Shown piece by piece: positions 8,897 through 20,800 of a stretch of 64,000 nt of DNA. The notes beneath the pieces are model-generated. The model was not told where the DNA came from, did not search any database, and saw only the letters and a list, made by a program, of their open reading frames with translations. This DNA comes from Amycolatopsis xylanica (lineage in GTDB: Bacteria; Actinomycetota; Actinomycetes; Mycobacteriales; Pseudonocardiaceae): positions 248,001 to 312,000 of the forward strand of contig NZ_FNON01000001.1 of NCBI RefSeq assembly GCF_900107045.1, written 5' to 3'. A program made the translations under genes and the position numbers. Each line of letters starts with the position of its first letter. Position 1 is the first letter of the stretch.

Positions 8897-11044
8897 GTGA
8901 GTCTGCTCGATCGTTTTCGCAACGTGGTGAACTCGGTTCCGCGTGGTCCCGCCCGATCGGGACCGGTGTGGGTGCCGCCGGGCGGATCGGTCCAGGTCGG
9001 CGGCCTCACCTTGCCGCAAGGAATGATCTACGTCGGATCTGTGCCACGGGAGTTCTTCCACAGCTCGGAGGGCGGCGAGATCATTGATCCCGCGCTGCCT
9101 GTCGACTGGTCCCGGCCGGACACCGCGGGCGCGGGAATGGAGTACTGGCCTGCCTATCACGAGATGTCGCCTGGCAGTCGCGCCGCGTATCTCCAGTGGC
9201 TGGCCGGTGGTCGCCGTGCTCCGGATACGCACATCGGTTACGTCTTCCTCTTTTTCTACGGTCTGGAACGGCGTGTGATGGTCGACGCCGCCCGTGATCC
9301 GCATGTCCGTGGCGAGTTCGGCCTGATTCGCCGAGAGGTGGACGAGTTGCTGCGGTTGTACGGCATGAGCTACTCGTTCCGTTCCCAGGCAGGCTCGTTC
9401 GCCGGCGTTCTCGACCTGCTGCTTGGTGAGGGACGGCGGATATCGGCGGACCCGCCGCCGGACGCGGTGCCGGGTGACCGGTTCGAACCGCCGTTCTGGC
9501 TCAGGGCCGGTATCGGTGAATTCGCCCGCGACGGGCTGCCGGTTTCCCAGGAGTGGGCATTCGCCTGGGCGATGGCGCATCCGACGATCTACCCTCGGAC
9601 GCCCGCCGGCCGGTGCGCGAACGAATTCCGCCGGTTGTTCATGGCGCGGTACCGCGCCAAACACGGCGCCGGCATGGTCGTGCGACCTGCGCGGCAGAAG
9701 GTCGTGGTGACGTATTCCCCCGCGAGCGCCGCGCTCGGCACCGCTCAGTTTCCGACCGCCTTCCCTGATGTGCTGACAGCGGAGGCGCCGACCCACGCGC
9801 TGTCGGATTTGATGGATGAGTGCGCTGACGCGCTCGATTCCTACAGCAGGCTGCTCGGGCGATCGCCGGAGGCCGGCCACTCACTGGCCGCGGCCGCGTT
9901 GCTCCCGGTCGAGCTGTTCGACGCGTCGGCTCCGGCGCTGGGTCCGCTGACCGCATTCGTCGCCGAGCATCTGCGGCAAGGCGCGCCGCAGGCGGTCGTC
10001 GACGCAGGGGCGCTCACGGACTTGTGGCAACCACGCAGGTCGGACAAGTTCGCCAAGGCCGACGCGGTGGCGCTGGCGCAGGTGCTTGACCGGCTCGGTG
10101 TCGGTATCGAACCCGACGTGCGGCTTGGCGGCGCGGCGCGGACGACCGGTCCGATGGTGCTCTTCCGAGCTGAGGCGGGGCAGCCGGCCGCGCCATCGGC
10201 CGAATATCAGGCAGCGACCACGCTCGTGCATCTGGCGGCCGTGGTGAGCGCGGCTGACGACGACGTTTCGGAGGCCGAGCGAGAACATCTCATGGGTCAC
10301 CTCGAGTCGAGCTTGCATCTGTCGTCCGCGGAGCGGCTGAGGTTGACCGCACACCTGTCCTGGTTGCTCGCCGGCGACCTCAAGCTGACAGGGCTTACGA
10401 AGCGGCTCAGCGCACTCAGCGGCGCCCAACGTGCGGACATCGGTGAGTTCTTGATCGGGGTCGCAGGCATCGATGGCCGGATTTCGCCTGCCGAGGTCAC
10501 CATGCTGCGCAAGATCTTCAAGCTGATCGAGCTCGACCCCGAGTCCGTGTACGGCAAGCTGCACGCGGTCGCGAGCGGTGGTGCTCCTGCCACCGAACCG
10601 GTCACCGTCGTAGCGGCGGACACCTCGCCGACGGGCTACCTCATCCCGAAGGAGCACGGTCCGCGTGCCGATGCGGCCGAAATCGAGCTGGACCAAGGTG
10701 TCATCGAGGCCAAGCTGGCGGAGAGCGCGGCGGTCTCCGCCCTGCTCGCGGAAATCTTCAACGACGAGCCGGACCCCGTTCCACCGGCGAAGACCGAGAC
10801 GTGGCAGGTCGAACTCGTCGGCGAACTCGACGCCGACCATTCGACGCTGCTGCGCGAGCTGGCTACCCGTCCTCGGTGGACACGAGCCGAGTTCGACAAG
10901 CTGTGCGGCCGAGCGCATCTGCTTCCGGAGGGCGCTCTGGACACGCTCAACGAGGCTGCGATGGCCATGGCCGAGGAGCCCGTCATCGAAGGCGACGACG
11001 ATCTGCGGATGAATGACTACGCGTTGGGAGAACTTCTAGCATGA
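8897..11044 (+). CDS. TerB_N / TerB / TerB-C domain protein
   Basis: A 715-residue protein, first gene of the plus-strand cassette. The GTG start at 8897 is chosen because GGGGAGGA precedes it. Residues about 20-240 match the TerB_N domain (YVGSVPREFF, then YWPAYHEMSPGSRAAYLQWL and the nearby GR). Residues about 440-570 form an all-helical TerB-type domain with acidic metal-binding-like segments (AADDDVSEAE, IDGRISPAE). Residues about 590-715 look like TerB-C (LDQGVIEAKLAESAAVSALLAEIF). TerB-family domains are linked to tellurite-resistance-type stress systems and are thought to be membrane- or metal-associated scaffolds; the precise role here is unknown. The stop overlaps the next start (ATGA), linking it to the BrxD-like ATPase. 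Confidence 0.85.
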   Translation: MSLLDRFRNVVNSVPRGPARSGPVWVPPGGSVQVGGLTLPQGMIYVGSVPREFFHSSEGGEIIDPALPVDWSRPDTAGAGMEYWPAYHEMSPGSRAAYLQWLAGGRRAPDTHIGYVFLFFYGLERRVMVDAARDPHVRGEFGLIRREVDELLRLYGMSYSFRSQAGSFAGVLDLLLGEGRRISADPPPDAVPGDRFEPPFWLRAGIGEFARDGLPVSQEWAFAWAMAHPTIYPRTPAGRCANEFRRLFMARYRAKHGAGMVVRPARQKVVVTYSPASAALGTAQFPTAFPDVLTAEAPTHALSDLMDECADALDSYSRLLGRSPEAGHSLAAAALLPVELFDASAPALGPLTAFVAEHLRQGAPQAVVDAGALTDLWQPRRSDKFAKADAVALAQVLDRLGVGIEPDVRLGGAARTTGPMVLFRAEAGQPAAPSAEYQAATTLVHLAAVVSAADDDVSEAEREHLMGHLESSLHLSSAERLRLTAHLSWLLAGDLKLTGLTKRLSALSGAQRADIGEFLIGVAGIDGRISPAEVTMLRKIFKLIELDPESVYGKLHAVASGGAPATEPVTVVAADTSPTGYLIPKEHGPRADAAEIELDQGVIEAKLAESAAVSALLAEIFNDEPDPVPPAKTETWQVELVGELDADHSTLLRELATRPRWTRAEFDKLCGRAHLLPEGALDTLNEAAMAMAEEPVIEGDDDLRMNDYALGELLA

Positions 11045-12348
11045 ACACCGCTCAGATCCGGCCGCGCGAGCGCGACGCCATCATCCAGTCGCTGCGCGCA
11101 GGCGTGGTTCCCCGCAGTGGGCAGCAACATATCCAGGTCGGCCGGGTGCACGAGGTGACCGCGCTCGTCCGAGATCTGGAACGGGTGGCGGAGGGCGGTT
11201 CCACCGCGCGTTTCGTCATCGGGGAGTACGGCGCGGGCAAGACGTTCTTCCTGCATCTGATCAGGTCCATCGCGCTCAAACAGCGCCTGGTGACCGTGCA
11301 CGCCGACCTCGCGCCGGACCGCCGCCTGCACGCGACCGGCGGGCAGGCTCGGAACCTCTACGCCGAGCTGACCCGGAATCTGGCCACGAGTGCGAAGCCG
11401 GACGGTGGCGCGCTGGCCGCCGTGGTCGAACGGTTCGTGTCGCAGGCCTTGACTGTCGCACGTGAGCAGGGGGTGAATCCGGAAGCCGTTATCCGGCAAC
11501 GGATGGGTGAGCTGTCCGAGAGCGTCGGCGGATATGACTTCGGCGAGGTGATCGCCGCGTACTGGCGTGGTCACGACACCGGCAACGATCAGTTGAAGTC
11601 GGACGCCGTTCGCTGGCTGCGTGGTGAATTCACCACCAAGACCGACGCTCGCGCCGCGCTGGGCATCCGTAGCATCGTCGACGACGCGAACTTCTACGAT
11701 CAGCTGAAACTGCTGTCCAGGTTCGTTCGGATGGCGGGATACAACGGGCTTGTCGTCTGCCTGGACGAGATGGTGAACCTCTACAAGCTCACCTCCGCGC
11801 AAGCGCGTTCGGCCAACTACGAGCAGATCCTGCGTATCGTCAACGACAGCCTGCAGGGCACGAGCGGCCACCTCGGCTTCTTGTTCGGCGGTACTCCGGA
11901 GTTCCTCATGGACCCCCGCCGAGGGCTTTACTCCTACGAGGCACTCCAGTCCAGGCTGGCGGAAAACACCTTCGCCGTCGACGGCCTTGTCGACTACTCC
12001 GGGCCGGTGCTCCGGCTTTCCAGCTTGTCGCAGGAGGACTTCTACATCCTGCTCAGCAAGTTGCGCAACGTCTTCGCCGCCGGAGTCGCCGACGACCACC
12101 TGCTGCCCGACGAAGCACTGCGCGCTTTCATGCAGCACTGCTCACAACGCGTCGGAGACGCTTATTTCCGTACTCCGCGCGCCACAGTCAAGGAGTTCCT
12201 CAACCTGCTGTCCATCCTCGAACACAATCCCGGACAGGACTGGCGGCCCCTGGTCGGCGCCGTCCGGCTCGAGGAAGAGGTCAACCCTGACCTCGAACCG
12301 CTGGAGCCTGCCGCGGTCGAGGCCGATCTCGCTTCGTTCCGCCTCTGA
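11041..12348 (+). CDS. BrxD-like ATP-binding protein (DUF2791 family)
   Basis: A 435-residue P-loop ATPase. The Walker A is GEYGAGKTFF near residue 62 and the Walker B-like strand VVCLDEMVNLYK is near residue 238, followed by a sensor-like FLFGGTPEF segment. The start region, PRERDAIIQSLRAGVVPRSG, is characteristic of the BREX ATP-binding (BrxD, DUF2791) family found in type 2 BREX. ATG at 11041 overlaps the upstream stop by four bases, and the next helicase starts four bases after this stop. In BREX type 2 this ATPase is paired with an Lhr-like helicase, and the same pair occurs here, but without PglX or PglZ. It probably loads or regulates the partner helicase; that is inference. Confidence 0.88.
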   Translation: MNTAQIRPRERDAIIQSLRAGVVPRSGQQHIQVGRVHEVTALVRDLERVAEGGSTARFVIGEYGAGKTFFLHLIRSIALKQRLVTVHADLAPDRRLHATGGQARNLYAELTRNLATSAKPDGGALAAVVERFVSQALTVAREQGVNPEAVIRQRMGELSESVGGYDFGEVIAAYWRGHDTGNDQLKSDAVRWLRGEFTTKTDARAALGIRSIVDDANFYDQLKLLSRFVRMAGYNGLVVCLDEMVNLYKLTSAQARSANYEQILRIVNDSLQGTSGHLGFLFGGTPEFLMDPRRGLYSYEALQSRLAENTFAVDGLVDYSGPVLRLSSLSQEDFYILLSKLRNVFAAGVADDHLLPDEALRAFMQHCSQRVGDAYFRTPRATVKEFLNLLSILEHNPGQDWRPLVGAVRLEEEVNPDLEPLEPAAVEADLASFRL

Positions 12349-12352
12349 CGCG

Positions 12353-14638
12353 ATGACCACTCATCGAGGCATCTCCTCGAGTTATGCGCTCCTGCATCCC
12401 CGTGTCCAGAAGTGGGTTCACGGCCGAGAATGGGTGCGGCTGAACGACATTCAGGAAGGCGCGATCCCGGCCGTACTGCGTGCGGGCCAGGACGTGGTCC
12501 TGTCGGCCGCCACCGCGTCGGGGAAGACCGAAGCCGCGTTCCTGCCGATTTGTTCCGAACTGGTCGGCGAGCAGAAAGGCGCGGCCACTGGAGTCCGCGC
12601 GCTCTACGTGTCGCCGCTGAAAGCACTGATCAACGACCAGTATCGCCGGCTCGACGAGCTGTGCGAGCAGGTCGGTGTGCCGGTCCACCGCTGGCATGGC
12701 GACGTCGCGGGCGCCGCGAAGGCCAAGGTCATCGCCAAGCCCGATGGGATTCTGCTGATCACACCGGAATCCCTCGAAGCACTCTTCGTGCTCCGCGGAC
12801 CGGACGTGGCCAGGGTGTTCGCCGGGTTGCGCTGGATCGTCGTCGACGAGATGCACTCCTTCATCGGTACGGAGCGCGGTGCCCAGCTCCAGGCTTTGCT
12901 GCATCGCCTCGAGCTGTCCGTGCGCCACGGCGTCGCTCGGATCGGCCTGTCCGCCACGCTCGGCGACCTCACCTCGGCCGCCGATTTCCTGCGGCCGGGT
13001 AAGGCGGCGGACATCGAGATCGTCGAGTCCGCTCATGGCGGCGGTGAGATCAAACTGCAGGTCCGCGGCTACCTCGACACACGGCCGGACGACGACCCGG
13101 ATGACCCTGACGCGGATCCGCGTCAGGGTCCTGGCTCGCTCGCCATCGCGGAGCATCTCTATGGCGTGCTCCGCGGTCACAACAATCTCGTGTTCGTCAA
13201 CCAGCGAAGCAAGGTGGAATTCTTCGCGGACCGGCTTCGCGTCGAATGCGAGAACAAGCGGGTTCCGAACGAGTTCTTCCCGCATCACGGCAACCTGGCC
13301 AAAGACGTGCGCGAGTTCGTCGAAGCGCAGCTCAAAAGCGGACGTCCCACGACCGCCGTGTGCACCTCGACGCTCGAGATGGGGATCGACATCGGGGCGG
13401 TGACCTCCGTCGCCCAGATCGGTGCGCCACCCTCGGTCGCGGCGCTGCGGCAGCGGCTCGGCCGGGCGGGACGGCGGGGCAAGCCCGCCATCCTGCGCGT
13501 GTACGTGGCCGAGCAGGAGGTAGTCGCACAGACACCACCGGCCGATCAACTCCGCGCGCAGCTGTTTCAGATCGTGGCGATGATCGACCTGCTCGGTGAG
13601 CGCTGGTACGAGCCGCCGGACACGGCCTCGCCGCACCTTTCGACGCTCATCCAGCAGCTGATGTCGGTGATCGCGCAGCACCAAGGCGCGTCGCCTGCTC
13701 AACTGTGGACCGCACTCTGCGGTACCGGCCCGTTCGCTCATGTCGACCAGGCGATGTTCACCGCCCTGCTGCGGGACATGGGAAAGGCCGAGCTCATCCA
13801 GCAGGAGCGGGACGGCCTCCTGCTGCTCGGGCGCGTCGGCGAGCGCATCGTCAACCACTTCAGCTTCTATGCCGCCTTCGCGTCCGGAGAGGAGTATCGG
13901 CTGGTCAACGGCAGCCGGACGCTGGGCACGGTGCCGGTGCTGTTCCCGATCCCGGTCGGCTCCAGGCTCATCTTCGCCGGCCGCCGCTGGGAGGTGCTCT
14001 CGGTCGACGATCAGGCCAAGCTCGTCGAGGTGAAGCTCGCCAGCGGCGGCCGCGCACCTAACTTCGTCGGCAGCGATGCCGAGGTGCACGACGAAGTCAG
14101 ACACCGGATGCGCCGCTGGTACGAGTCCGAGGACGTCCCCGGCTATCTCGATCCGATGGCCGTCCGGCTGCTCGCGGAAGGCCGCGCGGCGTATCGACGG
14201 CTTGACCTGGCCGTGGAACCCGCGCTGCGGTGGGGCGACGACACGGTCGTCTTCCCGTGGTGTGGTGACCGCGTGCTCAACACGATCGCGGTGTGGCTGA
14301 CCGCGTCCGGATTCAGGGCGAGCCAGGACAGTGTGTCGCTCACGATCTCCGATTGCTCGCCGGCCCGCCTTCGACAGGGCGTGCGCCGGATGCTCGACGA
14401 CGACAGCGTCACCGACCTGTCGTTGGCCGCGACCGTGCCCAACAACACGATCGACAAGTACGACGTCTACCTTCAGAAACCGTTGCGGGAGCTGGCATAT
14501 GGCCGCGGCCATCTCGATCTGGCTGGCGCGCGGGCCATTTTGACGACGCTCGTCGACAAATTGCCGGAGATCGACCGCGACCCGGTGACGAACGAACCCG
14601 GCGCGACCTCACCGTGTCAGAACGGTCTTCGAGCCTGA
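12353..14638 (+). CDS. Lhr/BrxHI-like DEAD/DEAH-box helicase
   Basis: A 761-residue superfamily 2 helicase. Motifs in order: Q-like region WVRLNDIQEGAIPAVL, motif I SAATASGKTEAAF near residue 52, motif Ia YVSPLKAL, motif Ib TPESLEAL, motif II VVDEMHSF near residue 164, motif III LSATLGD, motif V-like TSTLEMGIDIG and motif VI QRLGRAGRRG near residue 366. The C-terminal half resembles the winged-helix and beta-barrel part of Lhr-like enzymes. The ATG at 12353 follows the BrxD-like gene immediately. The open frame reaches back into that gene, but homology to helicases begins only at the start chosen. Likely a 3'-5' nucleic-acid translocase partnered with the BrxD-like ATPase. Confidence 0.9.
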   Translation: MTTHRGISSSYALLHPRVQKWVHGREWVRLNDIQEGAIPAVLRAGQDVVLSAATASGKTEAAFLPICSELVGEQKGAATGVRALYVSPLKALINDQYRRLDELCEQVGVPVHRWHGDVAGAAKAKVIAKPDGILLITPESLEALFVLRGPDVARVFAGLRWIVVDEMHSFIGTERGAQLQALLHRLELSVRHGVARIGLSATLGDLTSAADFLRPGKAADIEIVESAHGGGEIKLQVRGYLDTRPDDDPDDPDADPRQGPGSLAIAEHLYGVLRGHNNLVFVNQRSKVEFFADRLRVECENKRVPNEFFPHHGNLAKDVREFVEAQLKSGRPTTAVCTSTLEMGIDIGAVTSVAQIGAPPSVAALRQRLGRAGRRGKPAILRVYVAEQEVVAQTPPADQLRAQLFQIVAMIDLLGERWYEPPDTASPHLSTLIQQLMSVIAQHQGASPAQLWTALCGTGPFAHVDQAMFTALLRDMGKAELIQQERDGLLLLGRVGERIVNHFSFYAAFASGEEYRLVNGSRTLGTVPVLFPIPVGSRLIFAGRRWEVLSVDDQAKLVEVKLASGGRAPNFVGSDAEVHDEVRHRMRRWYESEDVPGYLDPMAVRLLAEGRAAYRRLDLAVEPALRWGDDTVVFPWCGDRVLNTIAVWLTASGFRASQDSVSLTISDCSPARLRQGVRRMLDDDSVTDLSLAATVPNNTIDKYDVYLQKPLRELAYGRGHLDLAGARAILTTLVDKLPEIDRDPVTNEPGATSPCQNGLRA

Positions 14639-14860
14639 CGAGGATCACGATAAGCTGCGCTCGCCGATTCCTGAGGGAAACGGCTCGCGTAGAACAGTGG
14701 CCACATGTCAGAGTATTGGCTTCCTGTCAACGGTTGTACGGTCACCGCGTCTTTGTCGAATGTAACGTTCTGGATCTATCTGGGCCCGTTTCGAAGATCG
14801 ACGTAACGGTTCTCGGTTCGCTCGCGCTTACTACCTGTGGCCGCGAGTGAGAGGAACGTC
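14639..14860 (+). promoter_or_regulatory. Intergenic region with a direct repeat before the helicase fusion gene
   Basis: The 222-base gap breaks the otherwise overlapping cassette, so a second promoter or an attenuation site may lie here. A near-identical direct repeat, GTAACGTTCT at 14762-14771 and GTAACGGTTCT at 14803-14813, is spaced 41 bases apart (about four helical turns). It could be a pair of activator or repressor half-sites. No clear -35/-10 pair is visible. Confidence 0.4.
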
Positions 14861-17800
14861 TTGACACAACCGGATCCAGCAAGGGTCAGCACGACGGTGC
14901 ATCAGATCACGAAGATCGTCGCTGCCGCCGGGGTCGCCCTGACCAGGGCGCAATTGATGGATTTGGCCAGGAAGAGATTTCGCGGGCAGCACCCGAAACG
15001 ACTCGAAGCGGCAATTACGGAGGCCGTGCAGGCCGGCGCCCTCCTCTTTTCCGGAGATCGCTTCACTGTGCCGGAGGCCAAGGAAACGATTTCGGATGCG
15101 AAGGCGGGCGTTCCGGATGACGGCGCGCCGGTGCGCGCCGTCATCGTCGATGTCGAGTCCGTCGTCCGCACCACCGCGACCGAGCCGTACCTCGAGAAGC
15201 GGATTTTCCAGATAGGTGCCATCAGGCTGGGAACGGATTCCGAGTGGGTGCGAGCGGAAAGCGACTTCGACGCCTTCGTCGAGTTGCCGGCTGGCGACGC
15301 TTGGCAGATCCGGCATGACCGGCTACGGGCACAGCATGAACGACGTGCTGTACCTGTGCAGGAGGCGTTGCTGGCGCTGCAGTCATTCTGTGCCGAAGCT
15401 GACATGCTCGTCACCTATAACGGGACAGTCGCCGATTTCCCTTTGCTGGAGGAGACCTTCCACCGCGAAGGCTTGCCTGTGCTCGCTCCGGTGCCGGTCG
15501 ACGCCTACTACCTGGCTTTGGCGCTGTGGCCGACGGCCGAGAACCATCAGCTCGGTCCGCTCGCCGACCGGGTTGGCGTCGATCGCGCCGACTTGAGCTG
15601 GCACAACGCGATCGACGACTGTCGTCTGCTGGAGCGGTTGCTGGCACGAGGGGCTCAGCTGATCACCGGCTGGGATCGAAAGGTGCTGGATCTGGTCGCT
15701 TCGGCCTGCCCCGATTCGCCGGCCTGGTTGCTGCTGCGTCATCTGGCCGACGGTGGACGTCCGATAGGCGAGATCACCCCGCATGGGCAGGGCGACGTCG
15801 CGAACATCATTTCCGCGCAGCTCGCGAACCATGCTCCGCGACGGGTCGACGAGCGCGTGGGTATTCGTCCGACGCTGCACATCGACACAGGGTTGCGTGG
15901 AGAAGACCAACGGATCGATCCGATCGCGTTGGCGGAGGTGGCACATGGCGTCGACACGAAGCGTCGCCCAGCGCAAGAGCAGATGACCACGGCCTTGCAT
16001 CGGTGGGTGGACGAAGGTGTCCCCGCGCTTGTCGAGGCGCCGACCGGAACGGGAAAAAGCTTCGCGGTTTTGGCCGCGGCGCTCGACTGGTTGTCCGGGG
16101 CTCCTGATCGCACAGCCGTCGTCACGACCTTCACCAAGCAGTTACAGCAGCAGCTTGCCGACGACGTCGCCAAGCTGGATTCGGTCGTACCAGGATTGCT
16201 CGAAACGAGTGATCTTGTAAAAGGGCAGGTAAACCGCCTCTCGCTTCGCGGCCTGACCGTCCTGCTGGCCGATGCGTCGACCGAGCGTGGAAAAGGCCAG
16301 TCGAGGCCAGGGCAGCGCAACAGGTTCCTTGACCGGCCGGTCTTCCGAGAGCTTCTCGTCTACTTCCTGCTGCGGCTTTTCGCTTCCGACGACGTGCGAA
16401 GCGGTTGGCTCGCGCGGTCGGTCGATTCCGTCGACGTCCCGGCGTTCTTCGGCGAGTACGCGGGTCCTGCGTTGCCGATCTGGTTGGAGTCGTTGTCACA
16501 GGCCAGCAACGGTGAATACCCGGCGGGCGCAGAGGTCGGCGCGGCAGCGCACACGGATGTCGTCAGAGAGGCCCTGACCTCACATCGGCTGATACTCGCC
16601 AACCATGCTTTGCTGCTGGCTCACCTGGATGACCTTGATGCGCTCGGCGCGAAGACGATGTTGGTCGTCGATGAGGCTCATCAGCTCGAGGACGCCGCCA
16701 CCGGCGCACTGACCGCTACGGTTGACTACCGTTCCGTCGAAGACCTGCTGGTGGAATTGCAGACGTGGGTCGATACGGCCAGACGCGGACACGCGCGCGA
16801 ATCCGTCAGTGAGGCAACCGGAAATCTCGAGGCATTTCTTGATCATGAGCAGCTTCCCCGTGTCGCCGGAATGGCGTTCGACGCCTGCGGGGCGGCAGAC
16901 GGCGCACTGGTCGGAGCCCGGATGGTCACACTGGCGAGCGCCTACATGGGGATGGGCGGTATACCGCAGTCGCGACAGCTGGCGGTGTTGCTGACACGGC
17001 TCGGCGGGCTTTGCCAAGCTGTGGTCGGTGCCCTCGGCGCTTATGAGCGAGCACACGAGCAGGTTCTCGATTTCTTCGAGCGTGAGCGTGTGCAGACGTT
17101 GCTCGCCAGGTGCAAGCACGTTCACGAGTCGTCGGCCTCCGTTGTCGACGATCTGAACTCGATCGTCGGACAGCGGGGCGGCTCCGACGTCCCGGCGAGC
17201 TCAGCGGCGGAAGTAGCCGAGGACGAACTGCCGCTCGACGGCGAGGCGGAGCTGACCGAAGAGGGCGACGAGGACGACGAGGACCCGGTGCTGGGCGAAC
17301 TGCCGCCGGGTACGTCGAACCGGGTCGTGTACGCGGAGGAAGTCGGTGCGCTGAAGGAGGGTTTGCGGCGCTACCGATTCCGGATCGCGAGCAGTCCGGT
17401 GGAGCTGTCGGCCGACGAACACTGGCAGCAGTTCCTGACCGCGTTCGACCGGACCTACTACGTGAGCGCGACGTTGCGGGTGGCAGGGAAGTGGGACTTC
17501 ATCCGCGGCAGGCTCGGGTTGTCACCCGGCATCGCGACGCTCTCGCTCGCGACACCGTTCAACCTCGGGAAGCAGTCCACCCTCGTCTGTTTCTCTGACT
17601 TCCCGTCTTGGGCGGAGCAGAGCGAGGGCGCCATGCGCACGGTCGCGCACCAGCTCGCCGGGTATGCCCGCGAGATGGTCCGCCCTGCCGAAGGAATCGA
17701 GAACCAGGTAAGTCGTGGTGGTTTCGACGGCGGGGCGTTGGTTCTCACGACAGCGCGCTCGACAGCGGGCGGGATTTCCGATCATCTGGCGACCGACCTG

Positions 17801-20800
17801 CGACGGCGTGGTGACGAGACACCCGTGTTGTCCACGTTGGTACTGGGCAACCACCGTGGTTACCGTGAATTCAACGACCGCGAGTACGGCGGCGGCTTCC
17901 TGGTTGGTACGAAGGGCTTGTGGCAGGGCGTCGATATCGATGTCCCGGACCGGCTTCGCTTGGTATGGATCAACAAACTCCCTTTCGCTCCCTTCGCCGC
18001 GCCCGTCATCGCGGCACGACGCGAAGCTGTCAAAGCACGCGCGGAGGCAGCACGAGCCGAAGACCCTGATGCGGTCGCGACCTTGAACTACTACCTCCCG
18101 CTGGCGGCTCTGCAGCTCCGGCAGGCGGTTGGCAGGCTGATCCGATCAGAACGGCATCGCGGCGTGGTCGTGATCAGCGATCGCAAGCTCGCCGGCAGAT
18201 CCGCGCTGCGCCGGGCCTACCGCGACATCTTCCTGGGCTCACTGGACGACGACCCGGAGCCCGGCTCGCCTGGGCTGCTGAAGCCGGATCCGGTCACCGG
18301 TGAACGGGCAGGCGGGAACGTCGTCACGATGGCCGAAGGCTGGGCTCACATCTGGCAGTTCTTCGCTGCCGAAGGACTGCTCGAGACCGGGCATGCCGAA
18401 CAACTGCGCACGTCGGAAGCGCTGCACGAACACACGTTGCTGCCGCAGACCCGGCGTATTCGCGAACTGGAGATGACCGCAGAGGAGGTCACGCGGCATC
18501 GCGCTGCCGGTTCGCTCGAGTTGGAGGTGCTCGAACGCTCCGCCGTCGTCGGCGGGCTGTTGCGCTTGTCCGATGAGCCCGCGGATCTCAAACCGGCTCA
18601 GCGGGAGGTCATCGGTGCCGTTGCCGCCGGCCGCGACGTGCTCGGCCTGCTTCCGACCGGTTTCGGCAAGAGCTTCTGCTTTCAGCTTCCGGCCTTGGTG
18701 CTGCCCGGTATGACGATCGTAGTCTCGCCGCTTGTGGCGCTGATGCAGGATCAGGCGCTGGAGCTGAACCGAAGCATCGGCGGGGCGGTCCGCGCCTTGG
18801 TGGCGCCCATGCGGGAGTCGAGTTCACGCGCGGGCAAGACCGAGGTCGCCGAGCAGCTCAGCGGCGTTGCCGACCATGGGATACGCATGGTGTACGTGTC
18901 GCCCGAGCGGCTCTGCCAGCGACGATTCCGCGACTTGGTGCGGCGGGCCGTCGGCCGGGGGCGGGTGACCCGCGTGGTGCTGGACGAGGCGCACACCTTC
19001 GTGCAGTGGGACGACTTCCGTCCGGCCATGAGCAGGGTCGAGCAGCTACTGGCCGATCTGCGCCGTGACTTCGGGCTGCCGGTTACCGCCTTGACCGCGA
19101 CGGCGAACCGTACGGTGCACGCCGGACTGCGGAGCGGCGTCTTCGGACTGTCCGAGGAGGTGGATGGTGAGGACGTCGAAGCGGCGGAGGCGGCGACCGG
19201 GGGCTTGGTGACCGTGCGCGAGAACCCGATCCGTCCTGAATTGGCGATCTTCCGGAGAAGCATGGGGCGAGTGGGACCCGCCATTGCCGCCGGCCTCGCC
19301 GAGGAGGTCGTCGACAAGCTGAAAGACCACGCGATCTTCTACTGCCTGACAGTCAAGGAGGTCGTCGCGCTCCACGCTCACCTGCGGAACTACCTCGGTG
19401 ACGGCGGGGCTCGGGTACGCCGATTCCACGGCAGATTGACCGAGGTCGAGAAGTCGGCGGTCATGACCGAATTCCGGGAGGCGCCCAGGAAGAACGAAGA
19501 AGGCTTCGTTCCGCTCGTGATCGTGGCGACGAGCGCGTTCGGCCTCGGCATCAACCGGGCGGACGTGCGGACCGTGTTCTGCGTCAGCACGCCAACCGAC
19601 CTCGCCGCGCTTTACCAGCAGATCGGGAGGGCTGGTCGCGATGCCGGCTCGACTTCCACCGACCCGAATCTCGGCTTGACGTTGCTGACGACCCAGGGGT
19701 TGCGCACGGTCGCGTTCATGACCGCCAACGACCTGCGCAAGGAGTTGCTCGAGCGGATGGGGCAGGAGGTCTTGGCCACCCGTGGTGTGCTCGACGCCGG
19801 ACAGATCGCCGACAACCTGATCGGAGCGGATGTCGCCGCCGGTGAGCTTTCACTTGACGAAGCCCGCCGGAGCAGGACGGCTGAGAACTACGAGGCAGGC
19901 GTCGTCCGGGTGTTCGCCGCGCTCGCCGGACTGGGCGCGGTCGTCGACCTCGGCGATTTCCCGCCATTCTGTGCCGTCAAAGCCGGTGAACTGCACGAGC
20001 TGGCCGGTGGTTCGCTCGACGACGTCGAGGCCGCACTGGTGGCTGCCGTGCTGGCTTTGCCCGCCAGGGGACAAGGCCTGCACCGCGTCAAGCTGGATGT
20101 TCACGGCCTTGATCGGCACCTGGAGCGGACGGTACCCGGGTACCGGGTGCTCGTCGACGACGTGGCCGGCACGTGGCAGCTGCTCGCGGACCTGCACGAC
20201 CGTGGCGTGCTCGATGTGAGCGCCGCACCGTCTCGGCGGCTCGTCACCGGACTCCGCGTCGTCGATTCGGTGCTGCCGCGCGGATTTCTGGCTGCGGTCT
20301 TGGGCAAGGCACAGCGCGCGGCCGAGGAGATCAGACTGCTGCGAAACTTCCATGAGGACCTGCCCACGTGCGCCAACCGCAAGTTCGCCGACTACTTCGG
20401 GATCAAGGACCTGCCTGACGGGTGCTGCTCACATGCGGGAAATCGGTGCTCGGCGTGCTGGAATGCGGGCAACTGGCCACTCGAGGACAGACAGTCTCCT
20501 GTCGTTCAAGCGTTCCTGACGGAACGGCCGCGCGCAGCAGGACAACGTGTCGACGCGGCGGTCCGCCGTCAACGGCTCGACGAGCAGGTTTCACGCCTCG
20601 TCTGGGACGTCTTCCGAGGCGTGCACCCACGTGACCTTTACCGTGCGCTTCGCGGGGAGGACTCCTACTTCCATCCGCTTGCGGGCCGGCGAGTGCGGTT
20701 GCGGACCGGACTGCGGATGAGTCGTTTCTTTGGTGCCAATCCGTCGGTGCGGCTGTTCGATATCGAAGACTCACTGGCCCGCTTGGCTGCCGACTCGAAG

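Noticed and set aside
11987..12352. Upstream extension of the helicase gene into the BrxD-like gene
   Set aside because: Homology to helicases starts only near 12353; the extension is the out-of-frame reading of the ATPase gene.
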